A DNA stretch of 64,000 bases. Origin: Apostichopus japonicus (lineage: Eukaryota; Echinodermata; Holothuroidea; Aspidochirotida; Stichopodidae). The stretch spans positions 10,748,501-10,812,500 of the forward strand of contig NC_092580.1 of NCBI RefSeq assembly GCF_037975245.1, given 5' to 3'. Positions 1 through 9,291 of this stretch are shown here, one piece after another. Below the pieces are notes generated by a model that worked only from the letters and a program-made list of their open reading frames with translations, had not been told where the DNA came from and did not search any database. The stretch's first letter is position 1; each line of letters opens with the position of its first letter. The position numbers and the translations under genes were made by a program.

Positions 1-169
1 GTCAGGCAAATGTCATTACTGTACCTGCAAAAGCAGAACTTGATGATGCTTGAAACTGTCCCAAATTTATGCACCTTGAAATATGCTTGCTTTCCCATGT
101 AGTTTACTCCTAAATGCTGTAATTGTCCAGGGGAAAGTTCCTGAACCAAATCTGGCATGATCCATTTCA
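1..169 (-). CDS. Candidate exon, cut by window edge, unrecognised
   Basis: Read on the minus strand from a good splice acceptor (pyrimidine-rich TTTTTCTTCAG just above 169), one frame stays open to the window edge. It begins KWIMPDLVQELSPGQLQHLG and continues with a GVNYMGKQAYFKV stretch, a composition typical of real coding sequence. The frame starts after two bases of a split codon, so an upstream exon ending with one base is needed. The candidate exon at 1306-1584 ends in phase 0 and cannot be the direct partner. I recognise no family. It could be a chance open frame. Confidence 0.35.
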
Positions 170-1305
170 CTGAAGAAAAACAAATCAGAAAAGTACATGG
201 TTGGTGGTTTTCTAATGTTTGTTAATCAAATTCTAGACAATTTGGCCTCCAATCATTTCTCAATCGTTCAGAAATTACAGGGTTTTACGTAAGTATCAAT
301 GGACTCACCAAAGTGTTGATTTCTATGTCAGAATCGGCATACCAGGCTCAGAAACTCCATTAACGTTGGGACGAAATGTTCCCCAAGAGTTGAAAGAGCG
401 TGGTCGCTTAATGTATTAATCCTTGGGTGGTTTCTTTCCCGATAACATATTGAATACACGCAATCCTTCTACGCCTAAGCAATGTAGAAGTAGGGATTTC
501 TTACCCTTGGCCGAGAAGGTATCACATCCCATAACAAGTAATAATTTTCAAATAGCGAAAATGATCTAATATGAACTTGGCCGAGGGAGGAGAGCGGAGA
601 AAACATGTCTGCCTGTCTACGTACTGAATGTGTATCTATTCAACTGTCATTTACTTGCATCATACACTTATACACTATAGAAAGTAACTTGTGCATAACA
701 ATACTGAATGCTTGTAGCACAGTTGTAGAGACTAATTCCACGGCAAGCAACAATACCGCTTTCACCGCCAAATTTTTAAGATGCGTCATGTTTGTATCAC
801 TTCCCATTGGTTACTTGCCAATGGACAACAATATGCAAATTACAAATCTGAGGTTTATTTTTGCTCTCTGTAAAATCCTTACCAGTGTACTCATGACATA
901 AAACAAACTCCAATTTTTGGATTGCCAATTTGTGTTTGTGTGACTCCTGCACTTTCTACAAGGCCTTGTAACACGGTTCACTATAAAAAGAGAACAAATA
1001 AATCCCATTAATATCAGGTAAACACTCTTAATGTAATTATCATGAAAACAATGATATAATTAGACCTATGAACGATACCTGTGTACCCACAACTCAACAT
1101 AGCTTAAGTAACTTAGGCCCATGACTACCCAAACTGCACACTACCAGCAGGCTATCCATATCGTGAATCTACAGTAGCCTACGGAAATGCACAGGCCACA
1201 ACAAATGCAACACATGAATGTGACATTTCTTAACCTATAATTTATAAACGTTATCGGTCCCATGGCCCCCACCGCCCCGTCATTGAATTAAACCACAACA
1301 CTTAC
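170..1305. other. No gene recognised
   Basis: AT-rich sequence with only short open frames that show no recognisable family. If the minus-strand candidate exons on either side belong to one gene, this would be intronic. Confidence 0.5.
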
Positions 1306-1584
1306 CAACTGTATCCAACTAATCAAATTGCCAGTGTTGATATGTAAAGTAAAAGAAAGCCGACACTCGATGTACAGCAACACAAGCAACTCTAAGTTTT
1401 TAGGCTTCTCTCCTGAGCTGGCCAAATCTGAGTCTGAATCGCTATCAAAAAATGAATCCAAAAAATTAAACAAAAATTTGTGGCGCTCTACTCCAATAGC
1501 TACAACCAGTGAATTAACTTGTGGATGCCACAACAGGGAGTGATACAAATTAGAGCTGGATATCTCTGATCTTTTCTGGTTCAT
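1306..1584 (-). CDS. Candidate first exon, serine/aspartate-rich, unrecognised
   Basis: An ATG at 1584 opens 93 codons that run exactly to a consensus donor (TTG then GTAAGTG) at 1305. The frame contains an acidic Ser-Asp run (FFDSDSDSDL) followed by a leucine-rich stretch. The join of an ATG frame to a strong donor in phase 0 is the only evidence. I recognise no domain. The opposite strand has a shorter open frame over the same bases, so chance is a live alternative. Confidence 0.28.
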
Positions 1585-2611
1585 ACTCAGTTAATTCCTG
1601 AACAAATTTAAGTCACTTGCTCTACATTATGTATACCTATACGGTATCTTACAGGATGTTGTTACTCTAGTATCACGCCTGTATAACAGAGGATGCATAA
1701 ATAAACACAACACTATGCAAGGAAGATTTTCTGAAATATTATTATAATGTATTCTGATATAGAAGAACAAAAGTACAGTACTGTGTAATAAAGTAAATGC
1801 AAAGTAACAGTAAATTACTGTATAAAAGTAAAATGTAAGGTAAGTATATCACAAAGAGGAAGCTAGAGTAACTCTGCATCCATTTAAACTCTCCAGCAAA
1901 CAAAACTTGTTGGTGAACACCTGACCAAAGAAACAGTCAACAAAAGAAGCACATTGACTATATATATATATATATACATGGGCGGCGATCCTGGGGGGGA
2001 AGGGGGATATATCCCCATGAAAATGGGTGGAGGGGATGTAATACACCATACCCCCCCCCCCCACCAAATGCCAGGGATAAGAATATTTTCATGTCTTTAT
2101 ATGCATCATCGTGAATGTACGGCTCCTTTTTAGCGTCTTTATAAAGCAAGAATAGTTGACTGTAGGCTTCATTGGCCCTACCACAACAAAATGTATTATT
2201 GCGCCCACGGTATTGATATAGTACATATATGGACCCTCATAGTATTCATATAGGCCCTATAGTAGGCCTACACACGTACATGTTCCCTCGAACCGCTGAG
2301 AATCTCATGTTACCAGGGTAATGCTTAATACACGTTTCACCTGGATGCCCTAGCAATCGGTCCCTAGGAATGTAACTGTAATTGTGTATTGCATGTGTAT
2401 AGGCCTATAATAGCCTGCATGAGGCCATTTTCTTCATCGAATAATATAAAAGAGCTCTCGAACATTCTAACGTAGCGCCTGAAACAAGACTGACAGGGGC
2501 AATTTCCCCAAAATAACACCGGAAATTAAAAAAAAAGTATTTTGGATCCTGATTATGAGATATTTCGGACATGATATCCCTATTTTAAGTTGAGTATATG
2601 CCGCTTGGAAA
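1585..2611. other. No gene; short TA run and C homopolymer
   Basis: No supported gene. It holds a TA dinucleotide run near 1958-1976 and a 14-base C tract near 2051-2064 within a G/C-skewed patch starting CATGGGCGGCGATCCTGGGG, which resembles the end of a hAT-like element. No matching second end was found. Confidence 0.5.
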
Positions 2612-2691
2612 CCTCGGGAAGTGCCGTTTCCGGCCATCTAGAGGGTTTGTAAATCCCAAAATTTTCTTGTACGCTTCGCGCCAACCCATGG
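2612..2691 (-). repeat. Shared transposon module, copy R2 (truncated)
   Basis: Reverse-orientation copy of a ~100-bp module that recurs nine times in the window. It keeps the CTCGGGAAGTGCCGTTTCCGG part and the TACGCTTCGCGCCAAC part. Where other copies continue into GGTGGCGCTCCGCT, this one runs into a TA microsatellite. Confidence 0.75.

Positions 2692-2769
<78 letters not shown>
2692..2769. repeat. (TA)n microsatellite
   Basis: About 78 bp of nearly uninterrupted TA dinucleotides, with one TG interruption. It abuts a truncated transposon module. Its alternating Tyr-Ile open frames are artefacts of the repeat. Confidence 0.97.
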
Positions 2770-2773
<4 letters not shown>

Positions 2774-4149
2774 TTCAAGGTCATTACGCACCTTACCGTT
2801 CTGTTATTCCCATCTCTGTTTAATCTGTTTATATAATTCATATTCCCTTTCTACATACCATTGATAATGGAGGATGATAAACTATAGAAATGTTATCTCC
2901 CCTGAAATTGCCATGGATGACAACAGTTCTTGTGGATTCATTCGATGTTAAATTTTTGGACTTTGGTACTGCAAAATATTACTGCAATAGACTAAGCCCA
3001 ATTAACGACGCACTAAGATGTCAACATATCACCTGTTGTTATATGGCTTCTCAACTTGTGTGGTTATTAGGCTTTAAATTGAGATTAAAGTTCATTATAT
3101 ATAGATGTCATACTTAATTCAAACACAGCAGTATTTAGGTAATAACGAAATGTAACAAAGGTAATAAATCGTTTTAAGCTGCCTGTTATTGGTAAACAAA
3201 CAGTCGAGACCCTAATTGTTGGGGAATGATTTTTGTTGGGTTGTTGAGATGAATAAATTTAATATTACAGCAGTAATAAAGTTGTGGATTGGGCAGCGAC
3301 TGAAGTTTATTGTAAAACAGGCACTTCTCTCAATAAATATATGGAAATTCGACATATTACAGTAAAATCAGTAAACGTAACATTGCAATACGAATGATAC
3401 CTAATTGACTGACCACATCAGCTATTAACTCTATAAAGTCTATCACCCATGGTTATCACCTGACCTAAACTTTTACCCATAAACTATCGGAACTCCATCC
3501 AATAAAATTAATTTTAATGCGGCAGGGTATAAAAACTCGCCCGCTATCTGCGTTCACCAGAACATAAATATTTCCAGTTCAAACTTAAAATGTATCCATA
3601 TGAATACAACACAAGAAGGAGAACAGATCGCAATTGAAAATTGCTGAATTGAAGAAAACAACCATGTTTGCTGGAAACGTGTCAATTCTAGGCGATAGTT
3701 TGCAAAACACATATTTTTGGTAGTTTTATATGGTTTTATTCTTATCCGCTGTCCCAACTGCCTTCTCCTATATATCCTCACCAATCCCCACCCCTAAGCG
3801 TATGTTTGTTAGTTACTTTGTTAAAAAAATCATCTTAAATGAACGTATTATGAGATTTCTAATTTTTTCAGCAGTCTTGTAACAAGTGCTCAAGTAAGGC
3901 TATTTTAACTGCTTCAAGTGATCCGTTTCAATGCTCCTGCAATGCAGTGAAGTGCATAACTGTTTCGAAAAGTGGGAATGGACAAAACATTTTTCTACTC
4001 CTCTTTCTAAAGTGGGGTGGCGTCAAACTTTACTCTACCCCTCGAGGTCTGATTATGACACTGCGTATACACTAGAGTTTCCATTTCAACATATTGTCAC
4101 ATAGACAGTGGTTACATAAGAAGCATGTTAACTATCTGATCATTTCTTT
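2770..4149. other. No gene recognised
   Basis: AT-rich sequence with short open frames that show no family features. No splice-supported exon or repeat was identified. Confidence 0.5.
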
Positions 4150-4201
4150 AATATCAGGCGCGTATCCAGGATTTTCTAACCCGGGGGGCGCGAATTACTA
4201 T

Positions 4202-4223
4202 CAGAGCCGTATATACGGCTCTG
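4202..4223. mobile_element. 22-bp excision footprint of a P-like transposon
   Basis: CAGAGCCGTAT is followed directly by its own reverse complement, and the pair is flanked by a perfect 8-bp duplication ATTACTAT (4194-4201 and 4224-4231). The sister element carries the unoccupied site once, at 7426-7433. The 11-bp half is the exact terminus of the P-like element at 14757-20132. P transposase is known to cut inside its inverted repeat and leave short end fragments between the target duplications, so a footprint is the simplest reading. The six-base TATATA at the join is self-complementary and present in the intact end, which suggests microhomology joining. Confidence 0.82.
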
Positions 4224-4227
4224 ATTA

Positions 4228-4328
4228 CTATCTAAGCGGAGCGCCACCATCAGTTGGCGCGGAGCGTACAAGAAAATTTCTGGTTTTGATACCCCCCAGA
4301 TCACCGGAAATGGCACTTCTCGGGCTTG
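4228..4328 (+). repeat. Shared transposon module, copy M1
   Basis: Module core: CTAAGCGGAGCGCCACCAT, then a GTTGGCGCG partner arm, AGCGTACAAGAAAATTT, and a CCAGATCACCGGAAATGGCA tail. GGAGCGCCACC and GGTTGGCGC can pair as a short hairpin. The footprint at 4202-4223 and its right 8-bp repeat abut the left edge. Confidence 0.9.
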
Positions 4329-4859
4329 AAAATGAGCAACCAGATGTACACTTTTGCCTGAGAACCAAGTATTTCCCAAAAGTTTTTTCCATCCATAACC
4401 TTTTTGAAGATTGTCACCAGTCACACATCATGTTCGACCTGATTGCATGTCCTATGGATCATTGCTTTTGTAGGTTATTCTACGTCACGGCCCACAATAT
4501 CCGAAAGCCCCACTTTTCAAGGTTTTAAGCCCATTACTTGTTGAGAATTTGAAAATTCACTTTTCTCGTGAATAAAATCACTTGAAAACATACCCATAAT
4601 GTTGCAGAAAATTCAATCTGTAGACAACCAATATAGAAAAACCTCCTTGAACCCCTAACAGACAGGTCAAAATTGAACGAGTAGAGGAAAGTATGATGAA
4701 GAATGTTGGTGAGGAAATTTTGGAAAATTCCGACACAGTTAATTTATTGGTGTAGAAATATTGCAACCTCTTATAATGGCTTTTACAAAACTTGGTTGAA
4801 GGAAGAGAAAAATAGGAGATATTTCCGATATCAGGTATATCGAAAGCGAACACTTCACT

Positions 4860-5291
4860 CATAGGCGTAGGTCCCGTAGGAGGCGGGGGCTGCAGCCCCC
4901 CCCCCAATTGTTTTCCCATTTTTTTCGGGCACCTACTGAAAGAAAAATAAATAGCAATGAATAGCTTAAAATGATCTCCTTGGTAATTGAAATAAAGTTG
5001 TAAGATTGGCCGACATTACCTTTGTAAAAGAGAGTTTTGACATAAATGGATCTGTATGGTTTTTCTCCTGATCTACATAAGACATTTGGTTGTTTACATT
5101 GCATCCGGCGGTATACTGTGCAACTTTGACGGACCGTGCGGTACACGATGCCATACAATGTAATGAGCGATCTTGCCTATATGATATTGGCATGGACATG
5201 TTGAATGCGCGCTTTGCGCGCGAAAAATTTTGGCTTTTTTTTCGGGCAAGTCATTACAGCCCCCAAATCCAATCTGGCTCCTACGCCTTTG
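4860..5291. mobile_element. Nested hAT-like element with CATAGGCGTAGG end
   Basis: The left end CATAGGCGTAGG and the right end CCTACGCCTTTG are imperfect inverted ends. The right flank ACTACACA (5292-5299) equals the 8-bp left flank of the homologous insertion in the sister element (8045-8052). In this copy the left flank has drifted to ACTTCACT. An 8-bp duplication fits the hAT superfamily. It has no coding capacity and holds a C-homopolymer near its left end. Confidence 0.7.
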
Positions 5292-5440
5292 ACTACACAC
5301 ATTGACAGTTTTTGAGGCTGTTCATCGTGGAACATGCATTTCAATGCTCATTGATATGATGTTATATCTGCTCTTTGCTTTACAAATTCGAACAGGCGTG
5401 TAGCGAGTAATTGCCAAGGGAGGGCGAAGCCTGTAGGCAA

Positions 5441-5544
5441 ACTATCTAAGCGAAGCGCCACCATGAGTTGGCGCGAAGCGTACAAGAAAAATTTTGGCCG
5501 AAAATGCCTCCCAGATCGCTGGAAATAACACTTCCCAGGCCTTG
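5441..5544 (+). repeat. Shared transposon module, copy M2
   Basis: Second module copy in the same transposon, with GAAGCGCCACCAT and GTTGGCGCGAAGCG pairing arms and the CCCAGATCGCTGGAAAT tail. It is closest to copy M5 in the sister element, as expected if both were present before the sisters separated. Confidence 0.88.
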
Positions 5545-5834
5545 TAAGTTGCATCTAAGCATTGTCTATTTTGAAATTACTAGCGATGTCACAAAGAAAA
5601 TTTGCTCGGGGGGGGGGGCGGTCGCCCCCTTCCCGAAATGCGTTATGTTCCCCGACGACTCGGTCGAGTTCAAGTACATTAGTGAGAGAGGAAAAACGGA
5701 AACGTCAAAAATGGAGCTGTCGGGGTAAGGGGTAGGGTGAGGCGCACACCTCCTCCGTAATCCTTGATCTGTCACTGGCTACCCTGTGTATATAATAGGG
5801 ATCTTTCTCTTCCCGAGGTCTTGGCTATCTTCTA

Positions 5835-5959
5835 CTCCCTCCTTTTCTCCTTTTTCTCTCTTTTTTCTTTTTCTTTTCCCTTCCTTCCTCTCCTCCTTTT
5901 CTTTTTTCCCCTCCTTTTCCCTTTTTTCTTCTCTTTTTTTTCTCTCCTCTTTTCCTTAC
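5835..5959 (+). repeat. Polypyrimidine tract
   Basis: About 125 bases almost exclusively C and T on the plus strand, just inside the right end of the element. The same tract occurs at ~9335-9462 in the sister copy, where its complement encodes a Lys/Glu/Arg-rich tail on a TRIM protein. Confidence 0.9.
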
Positions 5960-6012
5960 CCGGGGGGCGCGCGCCCCCAACGCCCCCCCCCCCTGGATAC
6001 GCACCTGAATAT

Positions 6013-6539
6013 GTTCATATTCTTTAATTTAGTGCAAATTAATGTAAGGTTCACTTCAATATCATTGCAATATGTCCCAGCTGTCTATAGCCTACAAGGA
6101 AGGCCGTCAACGAACCGGATCCTTCACACGGCTATTCTGAACGTCAAAAGGACGGATATCTATAGGTCCCAATACTCTTTGATGTGATTCAACGTCTATT
6201 AACATAGGTTACATCTTCTGCCTTAACTTTAAACTTAGAAGTTTGTAAACTGGTAACTTGGTATTTGAGAAAGACGGCCTTGGAATTGGGTCCCAAAGAC
6301 TCGGTCTCTGCTTTAGAACTGTTACAAGTTATCTTTATCATGTTTGCAATTTAGTACTAAACTGTGCGCAATATACGGTATTAAGAAACGAAGTAGCCTA
6401 TAAGCATTTCGTTCTCGCGGTATTGTGTTTACAGCTATAAGCAAAAAAAAAGACCTCCCCTCGGAAATGCATGTATATTGTAAGTCCATCTTCATTGGGT
6501 GCAGATATTCTTGAGAAGTTACAAGAAAAAAAGAACAGT
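6013..6539. other. No gene recognised
   Basis: No splice-supported or family-recognisable coding sequence. It lies between the first transposon and the start of the duplicated TRIM flank. Confidence 0.5.
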
Positions 6540-6842
6540 AATATATATATAATATGTCATCAGAGGTTATTTTAAATGGAGGAACATAAGAAAGAGTTGA
6601 AATCCAGAAATTATCTGTAATGATATGTACCACATTGTATCACGAAGCCAATATTGCTTATACCCAAGGAATAATACGCCAAACTTGTCTAGAAAATGTG
6701 TTAGGCTGTAGTAAAAGTATTTATTCATAACGATTTAACATACTGATATATTAACATAAATTAATCCCCAGGAAGATAGTCTATGGATATATTAAGATAC
6801 GGAGATAAACTCCTTAGCAACTAGTGATTTGCCAATCTGTGT

Positions 6843-7250
6843 GGTGGGGACATAATACACCGTGTCCCCACCAATTTGTCTTGACCAAACAGCAGTTCTC
6901 ATTTTATTAGATTTATCCCAGTTGTTAAATATTGGACGGAAATCACATTTGCGGCAATCTATAATTGTATTCTGGGAGAGGACCCCAGACCCATCGTATA
7001 TACAAAAGTCTACTTCGATTATTTGTGCCCTGCTTTTTTTTTCTGCAGACGCCCATGTATTTCCCCAAACTAAGTTTCAAAGTCATGAGATCTCAAATTT
7101 AAGGAGGTTTGGGAGCATCATTGGGTCTGGGAAGTGTCATTTCCAGTGATCTGGGAGGAAAATTTGCCAAAAAACCTCTTGTATGCTACGCGCGAACCCA
7201 TAGTCGCGCTCCGCTTAGATTGTATCAGAGAACAGACACGCGTCCCCACC
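6843..7250. mobile_element. Putative small inserted element, GGTGGGGAC ends
   Basis: This block is absent from the paralogous flank at 47.8-47.9 kb. It begins GGTGGGGAC and ends with the inverted GTCCCCACC. A second inverted pair lies just inside the left end. No target duplication is visible, so the boundaries are approximate. It contains reverse module copy R1. Confidence 0.4.
7129..7220 (-). repeat. Shared transposon module, copy R1
   Basis: Reverse-orientation module: GGAAGTGTCATTTCCAGTGA, then CTTGTATGCTACGCGCGAAC and GCGCTCCGCTTAGAT. It is more diverged than the other copies. Confidence 0.75.
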
Positions 7251-7326
7251 ATTATCCACGACTGATCTCCGCCCATGACGTAACTTGCGAGACCATGTTA
7301 TTTCAATACTTAATTTCTATAAAGCG

Positions 7327-7386
7327 CTATACAGGTACTAGTCCGTATATATACATCTTCCCTGAGCTATGGGTGGCTATCATGAG
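7327..7386 (-). CDS. Detached C-terminal codons of TRIM gene 1
   Basis: Minus-strand reading gives MIATHSSGKMYIYGLVPV and a TAG stop (7327-7329). It matches the last 18 residues of the intact paralogue at 47938-50133 at all but two or three positions, including the terminal GKMYIYGLVPV. The transposon at 7387-9508 separates it from the rest of the gene at 9509-11649. Removing the element and one copy of ATGAG restores a continuous 731-codon frame equal in length to the paralogue. A spliced message that removed the element would be needed for this tail to be translated. Confidence 0.93.
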   Translation of the reverse strand, partial: LMIATHSSGKMYIYGLVPV

Positions 7387-7428
7387 CAGGCGCGTATCCA
7401 GGATTTTCTAACCCGGGGGGCGCGAATT

Positions 7429-7530
7429 ACTATCTAAGCGGAGCGCCACCATCGGTTGGCGCGCAGCGTACAAGAAAATTTCTTGTTTTGAAACCCCCCA
7501 GATCACCGGAAACGGCACTTCTCGGGCTTG
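7429..7530 (+). repeat. Shared transposon module, copy M3
   Basis: Counterpart of M1 in the sister element, without the footprint: here ATTACTAT runs straight into CTAAGCGGAGCGCC. It serves as the empty-site control for 4202-4223. Confidence 0.92.
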
Positions 7531-8075
7531 AAATGACCAACCAGATGTACACTTTTTGCCTGAGAACCAAGTATTTCCTAATAGTTTTTTTTTTCCATCC
7601 ATAACCTTTTTGAAGATTGTCAACCCGGCACACATCATGTTCGACCTGATCGCATCTCCTGTGGGTCTTTGCTTTTGTAGGTGATTCTACGTCGCGGCCC
7701 ACAATACCCGTCAGCCCCACTTTTCAAGGTTTTAAGCCCCATATTTGTTCAGAATTTGAAAATTCACATTTCTCGTGAATAAACTCACTTCAAAACATAC
7801 CCATAATGTTGTACAAAATTTCATCTATGGACAACCAATATAGAAAAAACTTCCTTCAACCCCTAACAGACCGGTCAAAATTGCACGAGTAGAGGGAAGT
7901 GTGATGTAGAATGTTGGTCAGAAATTTTCTAAAATTCAGACACAGTTAATTTATTGGTGTACAAATATTAAAACCTGTTATAACGGCTATTATAAAACTT
8001 GGTTGAAGGAAATGAAAAAATAGCAGATATTTCCGAAACCGAACACTACACACATAGGCGTAGGAGGCGCGGCGC

Positions 8076-8459
8076 CAGTGGCGGAGCTAGGGGTATTGGT
8101 CAGGAGTGGCGAGAATGGTCTGTAGGGGCGCTTTCGACACTATCTAAGCGGAGCGCCACCACTGGTTGGCGCGTAGCGTACAGAAAATTTTTGAGTAAAG
8201 ATACTCCCTAGATCGCCGGAAATGACCCTTTCCGGGCCTGGCTAATTTGCAGATAAACGAAGAATAAGGTGTCATCGCCAAATTACACCAACAAAATGTG
8301 ACAAATGTCAATAAGTAGATGAGAGCGCAATAAAAAAAGTCAATAATCTAGAATAAGTAAAAAGTGGTAAAGAGCTGAAAAAGGCGCCAGCAGTCCATTT
8401 GAGTCCGTCAGGGGGGGGGGGGCATCCGCCCCCCTGACCATACGGACGCTCCGCCACTG
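8076..8459. mobile_element. Third-level nested hAT-like element
   Basis: It starts CAGTGGCGGAGC and ends with the inverted GCTCCGCCACTG (12 of 12). Flanks are CGCGGCGC and CGCGGCGG, an 8-bp duplication with one difference. Copy 1 of the host element lacks this block (GTAGGAGGCGGGGGCTGCAG at the corresponding point). It is 384 bp with no coding capacity, a 12-base G tract facing a C-rich block near the right end, and module copy M4 inside. Confidence 0.82.
8139..8240 (+). repeat. Shared transposon module, copy M4
   Basis: Module inside the 8-bp-TSD element, with the full CTAAGCGGAGCGCCACCA hairpin arms and GATCGCCGGAAATGACCC. It shows that the module is carried by elements with different ends and duplication lengths. 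Confidence 0.88.
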
Positions 8460-8866
8460 CGCGGCGGGGGTGCAGGCCCTAATTCGCCATTACTAATGTA
8501 AAAGAGAGTTTTGACATAATTGGACCTCCATGCTTTTTATACATCTACATGAGACATGTCGTTGTTTACATTAGCATCCCGCGGTAAACTGCGCAATTTT
8601 AACGGACCGTACGGTACATGATGGCATGCGATGTAATAACCGATGCTTGCTTATATGATATTGACATGAACACGTTGAACGCTTGCGAAGCGCGAGAAAA
8701 TTTTTGGTTATTTTTTCAGGCAAAGTCGGACAGTTTTGAGGCTTTTCATCCTGGAACGCCATTTTCATGCTCACTGATATGATGTGATATCTGCTGTTTG
8801 CGTTACAAATTCGAACAGGCGCGTAGCGAGGAATTTGCCAAGGGAGGGGCGAAGCCTGTAGGCAAA

Positions 8867-8968
8867 TTATCTAAGCGTAGCGCCACCATAGGTTGGCGCG
8901 AAGCGTACAAGAAAATTTTGGCCGAAAATGCCTCCCAGATCACTGGAAATGACACTTCCCAGGCCTTG
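8867..8968 (+). repeat. Shared transposon module, copy M5
   Basis: Counterpart of M2 in the sister transposon: CTAAGCGTAGCGCCACCAT, GGTTGGCGCGAAGCG, and the CTCCCAGATCACTGGAAAT tail. Confidence 0.88.
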
Positions 8969-9291
8969 TAAGTTGCCTCTAAGCACTTTCTATTTTGAAA
9001 TTACTTAGCGATATCATTTAAAAAAATGCTGAATGGGGGGTGGCGGGCGGTCGCCCCCATCCCAAAATGCGTCATGTTCCCCGACGACACGGTCGAGTTC
9101 GAGACCAGCCACAGTTGGTTTCATAGCACAATTCTACACACGCGTTATGATAGACCATATATAGTATATATATAGATCATTAGTGAGAGAGGAAAATGGA
9201 AACGGGAGTTGTCGGTGTAAGGGGTAGGGTGAGTCACACTTTTACGAAATCATTGATCCGTCACTGGCTACCCTTCAGCGCTGTAATGATG

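Larger units (their letters stand above)
4155..6007. mobile_element. Non-autonomous DNA transposon, 5-bp TSD family, copy 1
   Basis: The element starts CAGGCGCGTATCCAGG and ends with the inverted CCTGGATACGCACCTG (15 of 16 bases matching). It is flanked by the 5-bp duplication AATAT at 4150-4154 and 6008-6012. It has no transposase. Internal features are an excision footprint (4202-4223), two copies of the shared module, a nested hAT-like element (4860-5291) and a long C/T-only tract near the right end. A sister copy lies at 7387-9508. The 5-bp duplication is seen in both, so it is a property of the family. The superfamily is unresolved: the ends look hAT-like, but typical hATs duplicate 8 bp. 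Confidence 0.92.
6540..7326. other. Duplicated 3' flank of the TRIM locus
   Basis: 6540-6840 and 7251-7326 match 47500-47937, the sequence downstream of the second TRIM gene, with scattered substitutions and small indels (shared blocks include GGAATAATACGCCAAACTT). An unmatched block between them is a separate insertion (6843-7250). The match shows the gene was duplicated with its flank. Confidence 0.85.
8053..8745. mobile_element. Nested hAT-like element, right end deleted
   Basis: Sister of 4860-5291. The left end CATAGGCGTAGG follows an intact 8-bp flank ACTACACA (8045-8052). The right end present in copy 1 is missing: sequence jumps from a TTTTTTCAGGCAAAG block to GACAGTTTTGAGGC near 8745. 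It contains the third-level insertion 8076-8459. Confidence 0.6.

Noticed and set aside
2585-2864. Overlapping Tyr-Ile repeat open frames on both strands
   Set aside because: They are translations of a TA microsatellite. The same applies to 56747-57050.
5764-6187. Open frames rich in Phe/Ser/Leu/Pro in the transposon
   Set aside because: They translate the polypyrimidine tract. The same artefact occurs at 9196-9655. No family or start context.
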